This document shows, piece by piece, positions 7,341-15,027 of a DNA stretch of 22,754 nucleotides; within the stretch, counting starts at the first letter, position 1; every line of letters starts with the position of its first letter. Origin of the DNA: a virus; the IMG/VR virus record IMGVR_UViG_3300044997_000687, positions 1 to 22,754 of that record; one strand, given 5' to 3'. The translations under genes and the position numbers were made by a program. Below the pieces are notes generated by a model. It was not told the origin of the DNA. It was given only the letters and a program-made list of their open reading frames with translations, and did not search any database.

Positions 7341-7370
7341 AAGATTCAACAAGCAGTGAATCTTATATTA
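7341..7370 (-). promoter_or_regulatory. nrdA leader: -10 box and hairpin abutting the start codon
   Basis: TAATAT (7365-7370, preceded by TG) fits a -10 box without a good -35. The predicted short leader is almost entirely an 8-bp inverted repeat, AAGATTCA/TGAATCTT (7341-7348 and 7357-7364, 8-nt loop), ending at the base before ATG. It could block ribosome access or bind a regulator. It does not match the NrdR box. Confidence 0.5.
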
Positions 7371-7379
7371 CATTGATTT

Positions 7380-7417
7380 TGTTGATAATAAAAGAAAAAA
7401 TTAAAAACTTATCAACA
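7380..7417. repeat. 9-bp inverted repeat upstream of nrdA
   Basis: TGTTGATAA (7380-7388) and TTATCAACA (7409-7417) are perfect inverted copies 20 nt apart, between the nrdA promoter and the upstream gene's stop. TTATCAACA is one base from the DnaA box TTATCCACA. The repeat could equally be a hairpin ending the upstream transcript. Confidence 0.45.
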
Positions 7418-7420
7418 TTT

Positions 7421-7771
7421 TTAATCTAATTTACTTTTTGGGTGTATCTTACCTTTTCGTTTTTTAGACCAATCTTTAAAATATTTTTCTTTCACAGGGT
7501 CCTTGCCGTATAATTTTTTTCTTTTTTCAGAAAGTTCCGCGCTTCTGTCCCATAAATCTCCATAAGTTCCTTTTGTGTCTTTTGTAAATCTCGAAAATTC
7601 TTCTGATGTTGATTCTGCTTTCAATGTGCCTTTTGTATTAATTTCTGGAGCAAAAAACACTCTTTCCCATCTAATGCCGTCTTTATCTATATAAACATGG
7701 TCTTCGTGCGCGGATTGAACAACGTCTATTGTTTCTTCTGTCTCTGGGTGTATATAAGTATATAATGGCAT
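7421..7771 (-). CDS. FmdB-like N-terminal domain protein lacking zinc ligands (116 aa)
   Basis: The N-terminus MPLYTYIHPETEETIDVVQS resembles the FmdB zinc-ribbon opening (MPxYxY followed by CxxC), but every cysteine is missing from the protein. RWERVFFAPEI follows, as in FmdB-like phage proteins. The C-terminal half is lysine-rich (KKRKGKIHPKSKLD). The ATG overlaps the glycosyltransferase stop by one base. It may be a regulatory or virion-associated protein; function is not established. Confidence 0.55.
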   Translation of the reverse strand: MPLYTYIHPETEETIDVVQSAHEDHVYIDKDGIRWERVFFAPEINTKGTLKAESTSEEFSRFTKDTKGTYGDLWDRSAELSEKRKKLYGKDPVKEKYFKDWSKKRKGKIHPKSKLD

Positions 7772-8859
7772 TATTTAAGAATATTTAGTATGTTGTTTTT
7801 TAATTTATCTGAACTGAATTTATCTTGTAATTTTAAACCTTCACTATTTAACTTATTAGTTTTTACTTTTCCTATTGTCTTTTCACAAGCAGATATAAAA
7901 TCATCTGGGTCAAAATCAAAAATATTGCCTTGATTGAATGGTTGGTCTTTATGAAAGAACATGTTGTCATATGCTTCTATTTTACCATTAGGTTCAATTA
8001 GTGTTGAATTTAGTTGATTTGCCCATTCTTTATAAGCATGAGCATTCAATATTATCCCATGCTTTCCAATACTGATAGATTGAAATTCAGGCAAACCCCA
8101 ACCTTCTCCACCGCTCATTCCTATAATGATATCGCCACTATTTAAAAAATCATTATACATTGAATTTTTTTGCATATGACCAAGAAAAGATATATTGAAA
8201 TAATTTTTGCCTTCAAGAATAGAATTAAACAAAGTCTTGTTGTCTTCTTCTTTTAAGAATCCATTATAGATCGCGCATTGAAGATGATATCCTCTTTGAT
8301 TTCCGTATTTTTTAAGCCAAGTTTGAATTATTTTCTTATGATGCTTTCTTTTTTCTAATTTACCGACTAAATTAAATACAATTCTTCCATCATTAAAATA
8401 ACTTTTGTCTAATTTTTTAAAATTATATTTATCAAAAGCTAGAGGTAGATATTCTACATTTGAACAACCTAGGGCTGTAAATATATTAACTGCATGATTT
8501 GAGCTAAAAAATACCTTATCGTGGTTTTTTACGATATTTATTTCTTCTTTAGTTGGGTTATCTAATTCATAAAATGAAAGAAGAAATCTTTTGTTTGAAG
8601 TGGATTCTATTGAACCATTAAGATGCCATAGTTTAAAACATGGAAACTCTCTTTTAATTTTATACAAATAATTTTCGGTTTTTGATTTTATATATTCAAA
8701 AAAAGATTGATCTATATCCTGAGAAGATAGATCTATACCATTACCAATAGGATTGACTATATAATCTAGATTTTTTTCTAGAAAAAATTCTCTTAATATA
8801 AGAGAAGAAACCTGCCCAAAGCTTACGGAATTAACAGGTACGTTTAAGATGAAGCTCAT
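7771..8859 (-). CDS. Glycosyltransferase, GT-B fold, GT4-like
   Basis: The 362-residue protein has the C-terminal Rossmann half of GT4 enzymes: a beta strand and basic loop FNLVGKLEKRKHH at 162-174, where the donor phosphates usually bind, and the SGGEGWGLPEF motif at 249-259, matching the family's E-G-[FW]-G-L-P-x-x-E region. The N-terminal half is shorter and less conserved. It would transfer a sugar from an activated donor. The target (modified DNA bases, virion proteins or host surface) cannot be told. It starts inside the stop of the preceding small gene (ATGA overlap), so translation is coupled. Confidence 0.8.
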   Translation of the reverse strand: MSFILNVPVNSVSFGQVSSLILREFFLEKNLDYIVNPIGNGIDLSSQDIDQSFFEYIKSKTENYLYKIKREFPCFKLWHLNGSIESTSNKRFLLSFYELDNPTKEEINIVKNHDKVFFSSNHAVNIFTALGCSNVEYLPLAFDKYNFKKLDKSYFNDGRIVFNLVGKLEKRKHHKKIIQTWLKKYGNQRGYHLQCAIYNGFLKEEDNKTLFNSILEGKNYFNISFLGHMQKNSMYNDFLNSGDIIIGMSGGEGWGLPEFQSISIGKHGIILNAHAYKEWANQLNSTLIEPNGKIEAYDNMFFHKDQPFNQGNIFDFDPDDFISACEKTIGKVKTNKLNSEGLKLQDKFSSDKLKNNILNILK

Positions 8860-9155
8860 AGAATATCATCTTCATCCTCTTGAACTGGTTTTTTAGTAGA
8901 TACACTTTCGCCTTGTTCTGGTGTTTTTTTAGATTCTAGAAGTTTAGATTCTAGGGGTTTAGATATATAAAGCCTATAATCTGGAGCTTTTTCATTTGAT
9001 TTATTGCTATTAGCAAAAACCACAATATCGGTTCTTGTTCCATCGTGGTCTAAAATATATCCAGATAAAAAAGATAGTCCAGCCTTACTTTTCTTCTTCC
9101 AAAGAGCGCCTAGCTCTTGATTTTTATTACTGTTGGTATTATTTGTTTTATTCAT
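8856..9155 (-). CDS. Small conserved phage protein with SSB-like acidic tail (99 aa)
   Basis: The core ELGALWKKKSKAGLSFLSGYI ... GTRTDIVVFANSNKSNEKAPDYRLYISKP is a small beta-rich module known from many phage hypothetical proteins and reminiscent of DUF736. A flexible linker rich in Lys, Glu and Ser leads to an acidic end, QEDEDDIL. That end resembles the partner-binding tip of single-strand DNA-binding proteins, but homology to SSB is not shown. A consensus promoter lies directly upstream, and the ATG is 8 nt after its -10 box. It leads an operon with the glycosyltransferase and FmdB-like genes. Confidence 0.65.
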   Translation of the reverse strand: MNKTNNTNSNKNQELGALWKKKSKAGLSFLSGYILDHDGTRTDIVVFANSNKSNEKAPDYRLYISKPLESKLLESKKTPEQGESVSTKKPVQEDEDDIL

Positions 9156-9163
9156 ATTTTTAT

Positions 9164-9192
9164 ATATTACTATGTTTATTATATTTTGTCAA
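9164..9192 (-). promoter_or_regulatory. Promoter, near-leaderless layout
   Basis: TTGACA (9187-9192), 17 nt, TAATAT (9164-9169), 8 nt to ATG. The -35 lies in the last codons of the sigma-like gene. Confidence 0.65.
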
Positions 9193-9766
9193 AGTAATTT
9201 TTACTAGCTATTTTTTTATTTAAAAAGCCAAGAGTTTTATTATGAATGTTAATTGCAGTTTGAGTGCTTATTTGTAATTTTTTACCTATATCATTCCAAG
9301 ATTTTAATTTTTTTGCTTCAAAATATCTTAATTTAAAGATTTTTTCAATTCTTTTGTCTTTCATATTATGAAGTAAATTAAAAATATATTCAATTTTGGA
9401 TTTGTCTATTTCATTATTTTTTTCTTCAGCTTGTTTTTTTTCTACTAAATATTTAATATTTTCGTCATCAAGACATAAATTATTTTTGTTCTTGTAAATC
9501 ATATTTAAACAATAATATCGAATTTGATTTCCGAGCCAAGTAGAAAATTTAATTTTCCTTTTTGAATCAAAAGATAATACTGATTGATATACCACATATG
9601 TTTTGTCTTTTAGAATATCTTCTATACTATAATTTTTATTATTTAGTTGAGATAAATATTTCTTTATTATTTTTAAACATAAACCACCGTGAAGATTTTC
9701 TAGTTCTTTTAACGAATCAGAACATTTAAATTTTTTTATTCTTTTAATTAATTGAGATTCTGTCAT
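9179..9766 (-). CDS. Sigma-70-family RNA polymerase sigma factor
   Basis: This 195-residue protein has the two-domain form of small alternative sigma factors. A region-2-like segment at 48-90 ends with FDSKRKIKFSTWLGNQIRYYCLNMI, which matches the -10 recognition helix area (FD..R..KFSTWL...IR). A region-4-like helix-turn-helix at about 128-190 reads LRYFEAKKLKSWNDIGKKLQISTQTAINIHNKTLGFL. It would direct host RNA polymerase to phage promoters. It overlaps the dNMP kinase gene by 23 nt and is probably coupled to it. Lys and Asn content is high. Which promoters it reads is unknown; the AGTGTA boxes are candidates. Confidence 0.8.
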   Translation of the reverse strand: MTESQLIKRIKKFKCSDSLKELENLHGGLCLKIIKKYLSQLNNKNYSIEDILKDKTYVVYQSVLSFDSKRKIKFSTWLGNQIRYYCLNMIYKNKNNLCLDDENIKYLVEKKQAEEKNNEIDKSKIEYIFNLLHNMKDKRIEKIFKLRYFEAKKLKSWNDIGKKLQISTQTAINIHNKTLGFLNKKIASKNYFDKI

Positions 9767-10328
9767 ATATATTTCTTAAATGTTTTTGCACAAGTTCATA
9801 TAAAAAGTTAGTATCTTGACAAGTATCCCAACAGACACAATAATCTGCAACAGCCTTTAATTTATTATCATTAGCTTTTTCTTCTATATTGGCGGGAGGC
9901 ACAAGCGTTCCATCGTCTAATCTACGACAAATATGTATTAGTATACCATTATGAGATTTGAGCCAAGAATATTCGTCATCTTTATATTCAATATATCTAA
10001 TGTCTGTGATTATTGGTATTGTTTTACTTTTTATAAAATTTTTAACTTTATCTTCTAATAAAGATGTCCAATATTTACCCTCGGTTTGAACTCTTCTACA
10101 TTTCCCATAAGCGACCATTAATGGTCTTATTAGTTCCTTGTCTGATCCATCACATTTATATAAATCTATATTAAAGTTATCTTTAATAAATTCATAAAGC
10201 TCTTTTTTTAGAGCATCAGCAAGAGCCAGTCTTTCAGATTCAATCTGCCTTTCCCTTAAATATTTATTTAATATTGCATAAAATGTATCTTTTCCAGATC
10301 TAGCTACACCAGTAATACCTATAACCAT
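9744..10328 (-). CDS. Deoxynucleoside monophosphate kinase, T4 gp1-like
   Basis: The 194-residue P-loop kinase begins IGITGVARSGKDTF, with a Walker A at residues 7-15 where the usual GKT/GKS is GKDT, as in T4 gp1. EGKYWTSLLEDKV, IITDIRYIEYKDDEYSWLK and ILIHICRRLDDG fit the substrate and lid regions of that family. It phosphorylates dNMPs to dNDPs, feeding phage DNA synthesis together with RNR and dCMP deaminase. The start ATG lies 6 nt after a TTGACA-N17-TATCAT promoter. It leads a two-gene unit with the sigma-like factor. Confidence 0.85.
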   Translation of the reverse strand: MVIGITGVARSGKDTFYAILNKYLRERQIESERLALADALKKELYEFIKDNFNIDLYKCDGSDKELIRPLMVAYGKCRRVQTEGKYWTSLLEDKVKNFIKSKTIPIITDIRYIEYKDDEYSWLKSHNGILIHICRRLDDGTLVPPANIEEKANDNKLKAVADYCVCWDTCQDTNFLYELVQKHLRNIYDRISIN

Positions 10329-10334
10329 AGTGTA

Positions 10335-10363
10335 ATGATATTATATATAAAAATAAATGTCAA
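10335..10363 (-). promoter_or_regulatory. Promoter of the dNMP kinase-sigma unit, leaderless layout
   Basis: TTGACA (10358-10363), 17 nt, TATCAT (10335-10340), then 6 nt to ATG. Confidence 0.7.
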
Positions 10364-10374
10364 GCTATATAAAC

Positions 10375-10403
10375 TTGATTTTAAAAAATATACATAATAT
10401 AAT
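10375..10403 (+). promoter_or_regulatory. Divergent promoter of the Cys-rich gene, leaderless layout
   Basis: TTGATT (10375-10380), 17 nt, TATAAT (10398-10403), then 6 nt to ATG. It stands back to back with the promoter at 10335-10363, 11 nt between the -35 boxes. Confidence 0.7.
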
Positions 10404-10409
10404 AATCTT

Positions 10410-11294
10410 ATGGGTGCAATATATGATATAGGAAGTTGTTTGCCCCCAGAAGTATGTCCAAATGGAGAGCCTACCAAAAGGCCCTGCGGGGAAGCTGGAG
10501 ATCAAGTTCTTGATTGGACATTAATTTTGGAAGAAGAGCTTATATGTTGGTGGTCTTGTTGTAAAAAAATTAATGTTCAAATAAATGGATATTATAGTAT
10601 GGAAACTACTAGAGGCTTATATCAACAATTCGATACCTTTAATGATGATGTACCAATCGTTGGCGGTGATGGATGTCCCTGTGGACAAATGGAAAAAACT
10701 TTTTATAAAAGTTCTGGAGTTCAAACTAAATTTACTTTTGTACCTTGTGGCGGTGCACGCGCTTGCTTACCATGTAATGATACAGCGGATAATTCTATAT
10801 CCGTGACCTTAAAGCACTATACAAAATCATATACTGGTTTTGATATATACGTACAAGTTCCAGAGATTACTATAGGTCCAAATGCTTATGGAGCATTCCC
10901 TTGTAGGCTCGGTGGATTAGGAGCAAATCAAAGATTGAAGTATTTTGATACTTGCGTTCCATATCCAATACCAATTCTTGACGCTCTGGCTTGTGGTCAA
11001 AAACATAAAGTAGCAAGATGGCGAGTTACAAAAAAAACTTGGACATACACAGTTAGCTGGAGTTGGACAACCTGCAGACCACCAGCAGACCCTTGTGCAG
11101 ATTGTAATTCTTGTCATGATGGTAAACATTATGAAGGAAGAGAAAGTAATTGTGGGGCGGGAGGAAGCTGTAGTGGATCTCAAGGATGTAGAAGTCCCGG
11201 AACTCACGATAAAAGACAAACTGGATCAATCACGTTAATTATAACGAATACAGAAAATTGTCAAAATATGGATAATAGATGTAAGAAGTGTTAA
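10410..11294 (+). CDS. Very cysteine-rich protein (294 aa), possibly structural
   Basis: The protein has 24 cysteines in 294 residues, many in CxxC, CC or CPC clusters (WWSCCKK, GDGCPCGQ, CADCNSC, CKKC). The middle is beta-rich and aromatic (QINGYYSMETTRGLYQQFDTF, WTYTVSWSWTTC), and the end is a Gly/Ser/Cys-rich segment (NCGAGGSCSGSQGC). It has no signal peptide or membrane segment. The pattern suits a metal-bound or disulfide-knotted virion or tail protein, but this is only an inference. It leads a plus-strand operon and its G+C is higher than that of its neighbours. No family recognised. Confidence 0.7.
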   Translation: MGAIYDIGSCLPPEVCPNGEPTKRPCGEAGDQVLDWTLILEEELICWWSCCKKINVQINGYYSMETTRGLYQQFDTFNDDVPIVGGDGCPCGQMEKTFYKSSGVQTKFTFVPCGGARACLPCNDTADNSISVTLKHYTKSYTGFDIYVQVPEITIGPNAYGAFPCRLGGLGANQRLKYFDTCVPYPIPILDALACGQKHKVARWRVTKKTWTYTVSWSWTTCRPPADPCADCNSCHDGKHYEGRESNCGAGGSCSGSQGCRSPGTHDKRQTGSITLIITNTENCQNMDNRCKKC

Positions 11295-11295
11295 A

Positions 11296-11997
11296 GTGAA
11301 AAAAGTATTTTTAGTTAATTTTCCATCATTAAATGAAATTAATTTTCATAGATATTTTACATTTTTACAAATTTGTGGAATGCATAACCCAGTAAATATA
11401 AACACATTTAATTTTAAACCATTCTGCTCGGGGTATACAATATCTTTTAATATTGAAATGATTAGAAGAAAATTTCCAGATTCTCTTTTCGTTCATTTTC
11501 AAACGGATCCAAATTTACTATACAAACAATTTATTTTTTGCAGAGAAGCAGAATTAATAGATAATTTTATAGTTAATGATTTTAAAGAATATCTAGGTCT
11601 AGATATAAATAATTTTTCTTTTAATGATTTATATGAAAAAAATTCTATTTACAATAAGATGATTAGTAATCTTTTTAAAGATAATCCAAATTTTATTAAC
11701 CTAGGATTAATAAATAGTTTTAGAGAATTTATATTAACAGAAGAAAAATTAAAAGATTTTTTCTATATTCATAATCTTGATACAGATACAAACATTAATA
11801 CTTTAAAAGATTTAATAAAAAATAATGAAACTAAGTTCTTAGATTACTTAGACTTTGAATCTCAAGATTTGGGTATACCAAATATATATACAATTAACGC
11901 ACTGGTATCTGATTTTATATTTAATGTTGCTTTTAATTTAAAACATGCGCCGTCTTACTGCAATAATTTAAAAATTGAAATAGAAAATGCATATTAA
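11296..11997 (+). CDS. Hypothetical protein (233 aa)
   Basis: A GTG start 1 nt after the Cys-rich gene's stop suggests coupled translation. The sequence is rich in Asn, Phe, Ile and Lys, with MKKVFLVNFPSLNEINFHRYFTFLQ at the N-terminus and a region NIEMIRRKFPDSLFVHFQTDPNLL. It appears to be a soluble alpha/beta protein, with no membrane segment or recognised motif. It overlaps the DUF6065-like gene by 11 nt. Function unknown. Confidence 0.65.
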   Translation: MKKVFLVNFPSLNEINFHRYFTFLQICGMHNPVNINTFNFKPFCSGYTISFNIEMIRRKFPDSLFVHFQTDPNLLYKQFIFCREAELIDNFIVNDFKEYLGLDINNFSFNDLYEKNSIYNKMISNLFKDNPNFINLGLINSFREFILTEEKLKDFFYIHNLDTDTNINTLKDLIKNNETKFLDYLDFESQDLGIPNIYTINALVSDFIFNVAFNLKHAPSYCNNLKIEIENAY

Positions 11998-12682
11998 TTT
12001 TATTAAGAATACTGAATTTGATTTTCAAATAAAAGAATCAAATCAAAAGAACTGCTCTTTGAAAAATGAAGGAAATACGCTTTTCTACTCCTGTTTACCA
12101 TTTAAAATTGCTAACTCAATAGGTTGGGATATAATCTTACCTTTTAATTTTAGCGCGACTTTACTTGACGATGGCTCTATAAAAATTGAAGCAGAAGAAA
12201 AGTATCAATATCTTTTCTCAGATAAGATTGGAAACGAAATATTAGCGATGCAAATACCTTATTTTATAGAATCTTCTAAGAATTGTTTTATTCATGTAAG
12301 AGGACCAATTAATATATATAAGCAAAATTTATATCCTTTAGAAGCTTTTGTAGAAAATGATTGGTTTCATAGTTATATGACTATGAATTGGAAAATAACA
12401 GAGAAAAACAAAGCAATAGAATTTTACAGTGGCGAATCAATGTGCAGAATCGTACCATATCCAAAAAATTTTATTGAACAATTCGAAATACAATCTGAAC
12501 GAAAAGAGTCAATATTTAGTAAAATACAGAAATTTAATTTTATGAATAGATTTTCCAGCAATTATTCAATCTTAGGTAAATGTTATCAGCTAGGAATTGA
12601 TGGAGAAAATAAAGTTGACAATGTAAAAAATATAGAATACAATAAAAGTAAATGTCCATTTTTAAGGAAATTTAAAAAATGA
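11987..12682 (+). CDS. DUF6065-like protein (231 aa)
   Basis: The order of motifs fits the DUF6065 family found in phages: CLPFKIANSIGWDIILPFNF near residue 36, QIPYFIESSKNCFIHVRGPIN near 87, PLEAFVENDWFHSYMTMNWKITEKNKAIEFYSGESMCRIVPYP from about 114. The family's biochemical function is not known to me. Here it is followed by a short C-terminal tail (NIEYNKSKCPFLRKFKK). It overlaps both neighbours, ending in an ATGA overlap with the next gene, so it belongs to the operon that begins at 10410. Confidence 0.7.
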   Translation: MHINFIKNTEFDFQIKESNQKNCSLKNEGNTLFYSCLPFKIANSIGWDIILPFNFSATLLDDGSIKIEAEEKYQYLFSDKIGNEILAMQIPYFIESSKNCFIHVRGPINIYKQNLYPLEAFVENDWFHSYMTMNWKITEKNKAIEFYSGESMCRIVPYPKNFIEQFEIQSERKESIFSKIQKFNFMNRFSSNYSILGKCYQLGIDGENKVDNVKNIEYNKSKCPFLRKFKK

Positions 12683-12981
12683 TTAAACAAATTAATTCAT
12701 CAATAGAGCTTATAAAATTTATTAATTCTTTTCCTATATCCCAAGAAGATAAGCATAGCGTAAATATATTACAAGATTCACTATCCAATATGGATGATTC
12801 AAAATATGATAGTAACTATATAAACGGTATTAGAGATAAGATATTTGATAATTTAGAAAAAATCCTAAACGATTTCTTTTCTAAAGATGAAAAAATAGAT
12901 TCTTTCAAAAAAGATAATAATATAGATAGAATTATCATTTCAATCAGCGAAAAAAATAATACTTTGTATGCAACAGTTTGA
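12679..12981 (+). CDS. Hypothetical protein (100 aa)
   Basis: The start overlaps the DUF6065-like stop as ATGA. The product is acidic and Ser, Asp, Asn and Ile-rich, likely helical in the first 70 residues (LIKFINSFPISQEDKHSVNILQDSL, IRDKIFDNLEKILNDFFSKDEKI) with a short beta end. No motif is recognised. It is placed between the DUF6065-like and membrane genes of the same operon. Confidence 0.6.
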   Translation: MIKQINSSIELIKFINSFPISQEDKHSVNILQDSLSNMDDSKYDSNYINGIRDKIFDNLEKILNDFFSKDEKIDSFKKDNNIDRIIISISEKNNTLYATV

Positions 12982-13327
12982 TTTGCTAAATTTTATTTTT
13001 TTTAATTCCATGTTTTTATTTGTATTATTTAATACAAATTTTATATATGAATACGCCAAGCTTCTCAAATTAGACAATATAAAAATATTTCAAGACTATA
13101 CAGATTTTATATACAAGAATGATTTTATAAATTTTACCACATTCTTAAGTTTTAAAAATAATTTTATCTGTAAACTAGTAAGTTGCCCATTATGCATAAA
13201 CTTCTGGTCTAGTTTATTTATATCTTTTATATTAAAAAATTTATACATTATTGGTATAATATATGTAATATCTATTGTAATATATTTTGGAACATCTATA
13301 CTATATGGAAAATATAAAAATATTTGA
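12968..13327 (+). CDS. Small membrane protein with CPLCxxFW motif (119 aa)
   Basis: It has three hydrophobic stretches: residues 5-26, about 75-92 and about 92-112. Between them, LVSCPLCINFWSSLFISFI carries the CPxCxxFW signature seen in small phage membrane proteins and in DUF1360-like proteins. The pair of cysteines at a membrane edge may bind metal. It overlaps the preceding gene by 14 nt. Role unknown. Confidence 0.65.
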   Translation: MQQFDLLNFIFFNSMFLFVLFNTNFIYEYAKLLKLDNIKIFQDYTDFIYKNDFINFTTFLSFKNNFICKLVSCPLCINFWSSLFISFILKNLYIIGIIYVISIVIYFGTSILYGKYKNI

Positions 13328-13592
13328 GAATGTAGGCGAATTCTCTCTTTATCTCAAGAGAGCTACATTAGATTTAGATTCTTTAAATTATTTTATACAA
13401 GTAAAAGATGCTCACGAAAACTCCTTTGGAGGATGTAATTGCAATAGAGGAAACCGAGCTGCAAGGGCTATAGAAATTTACAAAAAAATCATAGTTGAAT
13501 CCTCAACGGAAAATATACAGAAATTAAAAGCTAATCTAAATATAGGGAAACTTATATTTAAACAAGATGGAACAGAATTTGCTAAATTTTAA
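13305..13592 (+). CDS. Small phage protein with GGCNCNRGNR motif (95 aa)
   Basis: The ATG at 13305 is chosen over a TTG 18 nt upstream. It overlaps the membrane protein gene by 23 nt. HENSFGGCNCNRGNRAARAIEIYKKI matches a small conserved phage family with a GGC.C...R.KAA.E.Y pattern, probably metal-binding. The C-terminus LNIGKLIFKQDGTEFAKF is beta-rich. It is the last gene of the operon starting at 10410. A separate promoter follows at once. Function unknown. Confidence 0.6.
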   Translation: MENIKIFENVGEFSLYLKRATLDLDSLNYFIQVKDAHENSFGGCNCNRGNRAARAIEIYKKIIVESSTENIQKLKANLNIGKLIFKQDGTEFAKF

Positions 13593-13593
13593 G

Positions 13594-13622
13594 TTGACTT
13601 TATTCTAAAGGTCGTTTAAGAT
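13594..13622 (+). promoter_or_regulatory. Promoter of the GMP reductase-like operon, leaderless layout
   Basis: TTGACT (13594-13599), 17 nt, TAAGAT (13617-13622), then 6 nt to the ATG at 13629. This spacing supports ATG 13629 over the TTG at 13623. Confidence 0.65.
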
Positions 13623-13628
13623 TTGATT

Positions 13629-14726
13629 ATGTTCAAAGAAGCAATCGGATACGAAGATATTTCACTACTTCCAAATTTCTCAGATATTTCATCTAGAAAA
13701 GATATATCTACGATTACAAAAATTTCTAAAAATAAATACATAGATATTCCAATTATTCTTTCACCAATGGATACAGTATCTTCTGTAAAAAGTTGCATAA
13801 AAATGAATCAAATCGGCGCAGCTGGAGTTCTTCATAGATTTATGTCTATAGAAGATCAAGTAAAGAAATCTATTAAAATCAAAGATGAAAGCAATTTTTG
13901 TATTAATGCAATAGGATTAAAGGACGCAAAAGAAAGAATTTCACAGTTAGCTCCATATACAGACATCTTCTTTTTAGATACAGCTAATGGCTTATCTTCA
14001 AGAGTAGAACATTTCTTAATAGAATACAAACAATCATTATATTTACAAGATGTAATTGTTGGAAATACTTTAACCAAAGAAAGCGTGTATCGTCTTGCTA
14101 ATTTAAAAGCTGATGGATTCAGACATTTAATAGGTCCGGGGTCTATGTGTTTGACTCAAATAAAAACTGGTATAGGTTGCCCTAGCGTTACAGGATTATC
14201 TTACGCTTGGAAAGCGGTAAGAAATTTTCAATTAGCAAACTTAGATTATTTTAGACATGAAAATCCAAAAGAAGAAAATCGTCCAAGTATTTTAGCTGAC
14301 GGTGGGATAAGATATCCTAAAGATCTAGTCAAGGCAATAGCTAGTGGGGCAGACGCGGCAATATGCGGCAGAATATTCGCTGGTCTTTCCGATATACTAG
14401 ATGAAGATAATATTATTGAAGAAAAGGGAAAGAGATATTTTAAATATAGGGGCATGGCAAGCAAAGACGTTGTTGAAGATTATGAACTTTATGACGGTTC
14501 TAAGAAAAATTTATTTGTTGAGGGCGATAATACATTAATTCCTATTGTAGAGAATAAGACGATAGAAGATGTCGTTTATGATTTTACGAATGGCTTAAGA
14601 AGCTCTATGAGTTATTTGGGCTTTTTAAACATTGAAGAGATGCGCGGAGGTCTGTGGACAGATAAGATAAAAGCTGTTAGAGTCACCGCAAATAACATGT
14701 ATGAAGGATTTGCTCATGGAAAATAA
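13629..14726 (+). CDS. IMP dehydrogenase/GMP reductase family, probably GMP reductase
   Basis: The 365-residue TIM-barrel enzyme starts IGYEDISLLPNFSDISSRKDIST as the family does. It has DTANG at 117-121, the catalytic loop IGPGSMCLTQIKTGIGCPS with Cys174 and Thr176, ADGGIRYPKDLVKAIASGA, and GLRSSMSYLG. There is no CBS domain. DTANG followed by S and the HF pair resembles GMP reductase (ANG-S-EHF), and no Arg-Tyr flap dyad of IMP dehydrogenases is recognisable. The ADGGIR motif, however, is IMPDH-like. As a GMP reductase it would turn GMP into IMP, the substrate of the PurA-like enzyme at 17057. It leads an operon with a lipoprotein and dCMP deaminase. Confidence 0.75.
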   Translation: MFKEAIGYEDISLLPNFSDISSRKDISTITKISKNKYIDIPIILSPMDTVSSVKSCIKMNQIGAAGVLHRFMSIEDQVKKSIKIKDESNFCINAIGLKDAKERISQLAPYTDIFFLDTANGLSSRVEHFLIEYKQSLYLQDVIVGNTLTKESVYRLANLKADGFRHLIGPGSMCLTQIKTGIGCPSVTGLSYAWKAVRNFQLANLDYFRHENPKEENRPSILADGGIRYPKDLVKAIASGADAAICGRIFAGLSDILDEDNIIEEKGKRYFKYRGMASKDVVEDYELYDGSKKNLFVEGDNTLIPIVENKTIEDVVYDFTNGLRSSMSYLGFLNIEEMRGGLWTDKIKAVRVTANNMYEGFAHGK

Positions 14727-15027
14727 ACAAATAAAAACCTATGATATTATCAAGTATATTATACTTGGAATTCTAACTATAGTTTCTTGTGGTACAGGAA
14801 GATCTCAGGGCTGCTACTCAAAAGGTATAGAATATTATTCTACAAAATCACAGTATGACTCCAATTTTAAACAAACAAAACTCTTGCAATATCAAAAAGA
14901 TAATTTAAATATCTTTAATAAGAAAGAGTGCATTGAAAGATCTAGAATACAAGCAGTTATAGACGCAAAAGAGAATGAAAATTTTAGACTTAAAAGAAAA
15001 ATGGATCATATTTTATATAATAAATGA
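14716..15027 (+). CDS. Predicted lipoprotein (103 aa)
   Basis: The ATG at 14716 is preferred because GAAGGA sits about 9 nt upstream. A hydrophobic segment at 11-24 (IIKYIILGILTIVS) ends in a lipobox IVS-Cys25. The mature part is polar and helical with Lys, Glu and Asn (NIFNKKECIERSRIQAVIDAKENENFRLKRKM). It overlaps the GMP reductase-like gene by 11 nt and the deaminase by 4 nt. An outer-membrane lysis protein (o-spanin) would be one option, but no i-spanin partner is adjacent. Function unknown. Confidence 0.6.
   Translation: MENKQIKTYDIIKYIILGILTIVSCGTGRSQGCYSKGIEYYSTKSQYDSNFKQTKLLQYQKDNLNIFNKKECIERSRIQAVIDAKENENFRLKRKMDHILYNK

Noticed and set aside
10917-11219. 100-codon minus-strand ORF opposite the Cys-rich gene
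   Set aside because: Ser/Thr/Cys-rich shadow of the plus-strand gene with no promoter or ribosome site.
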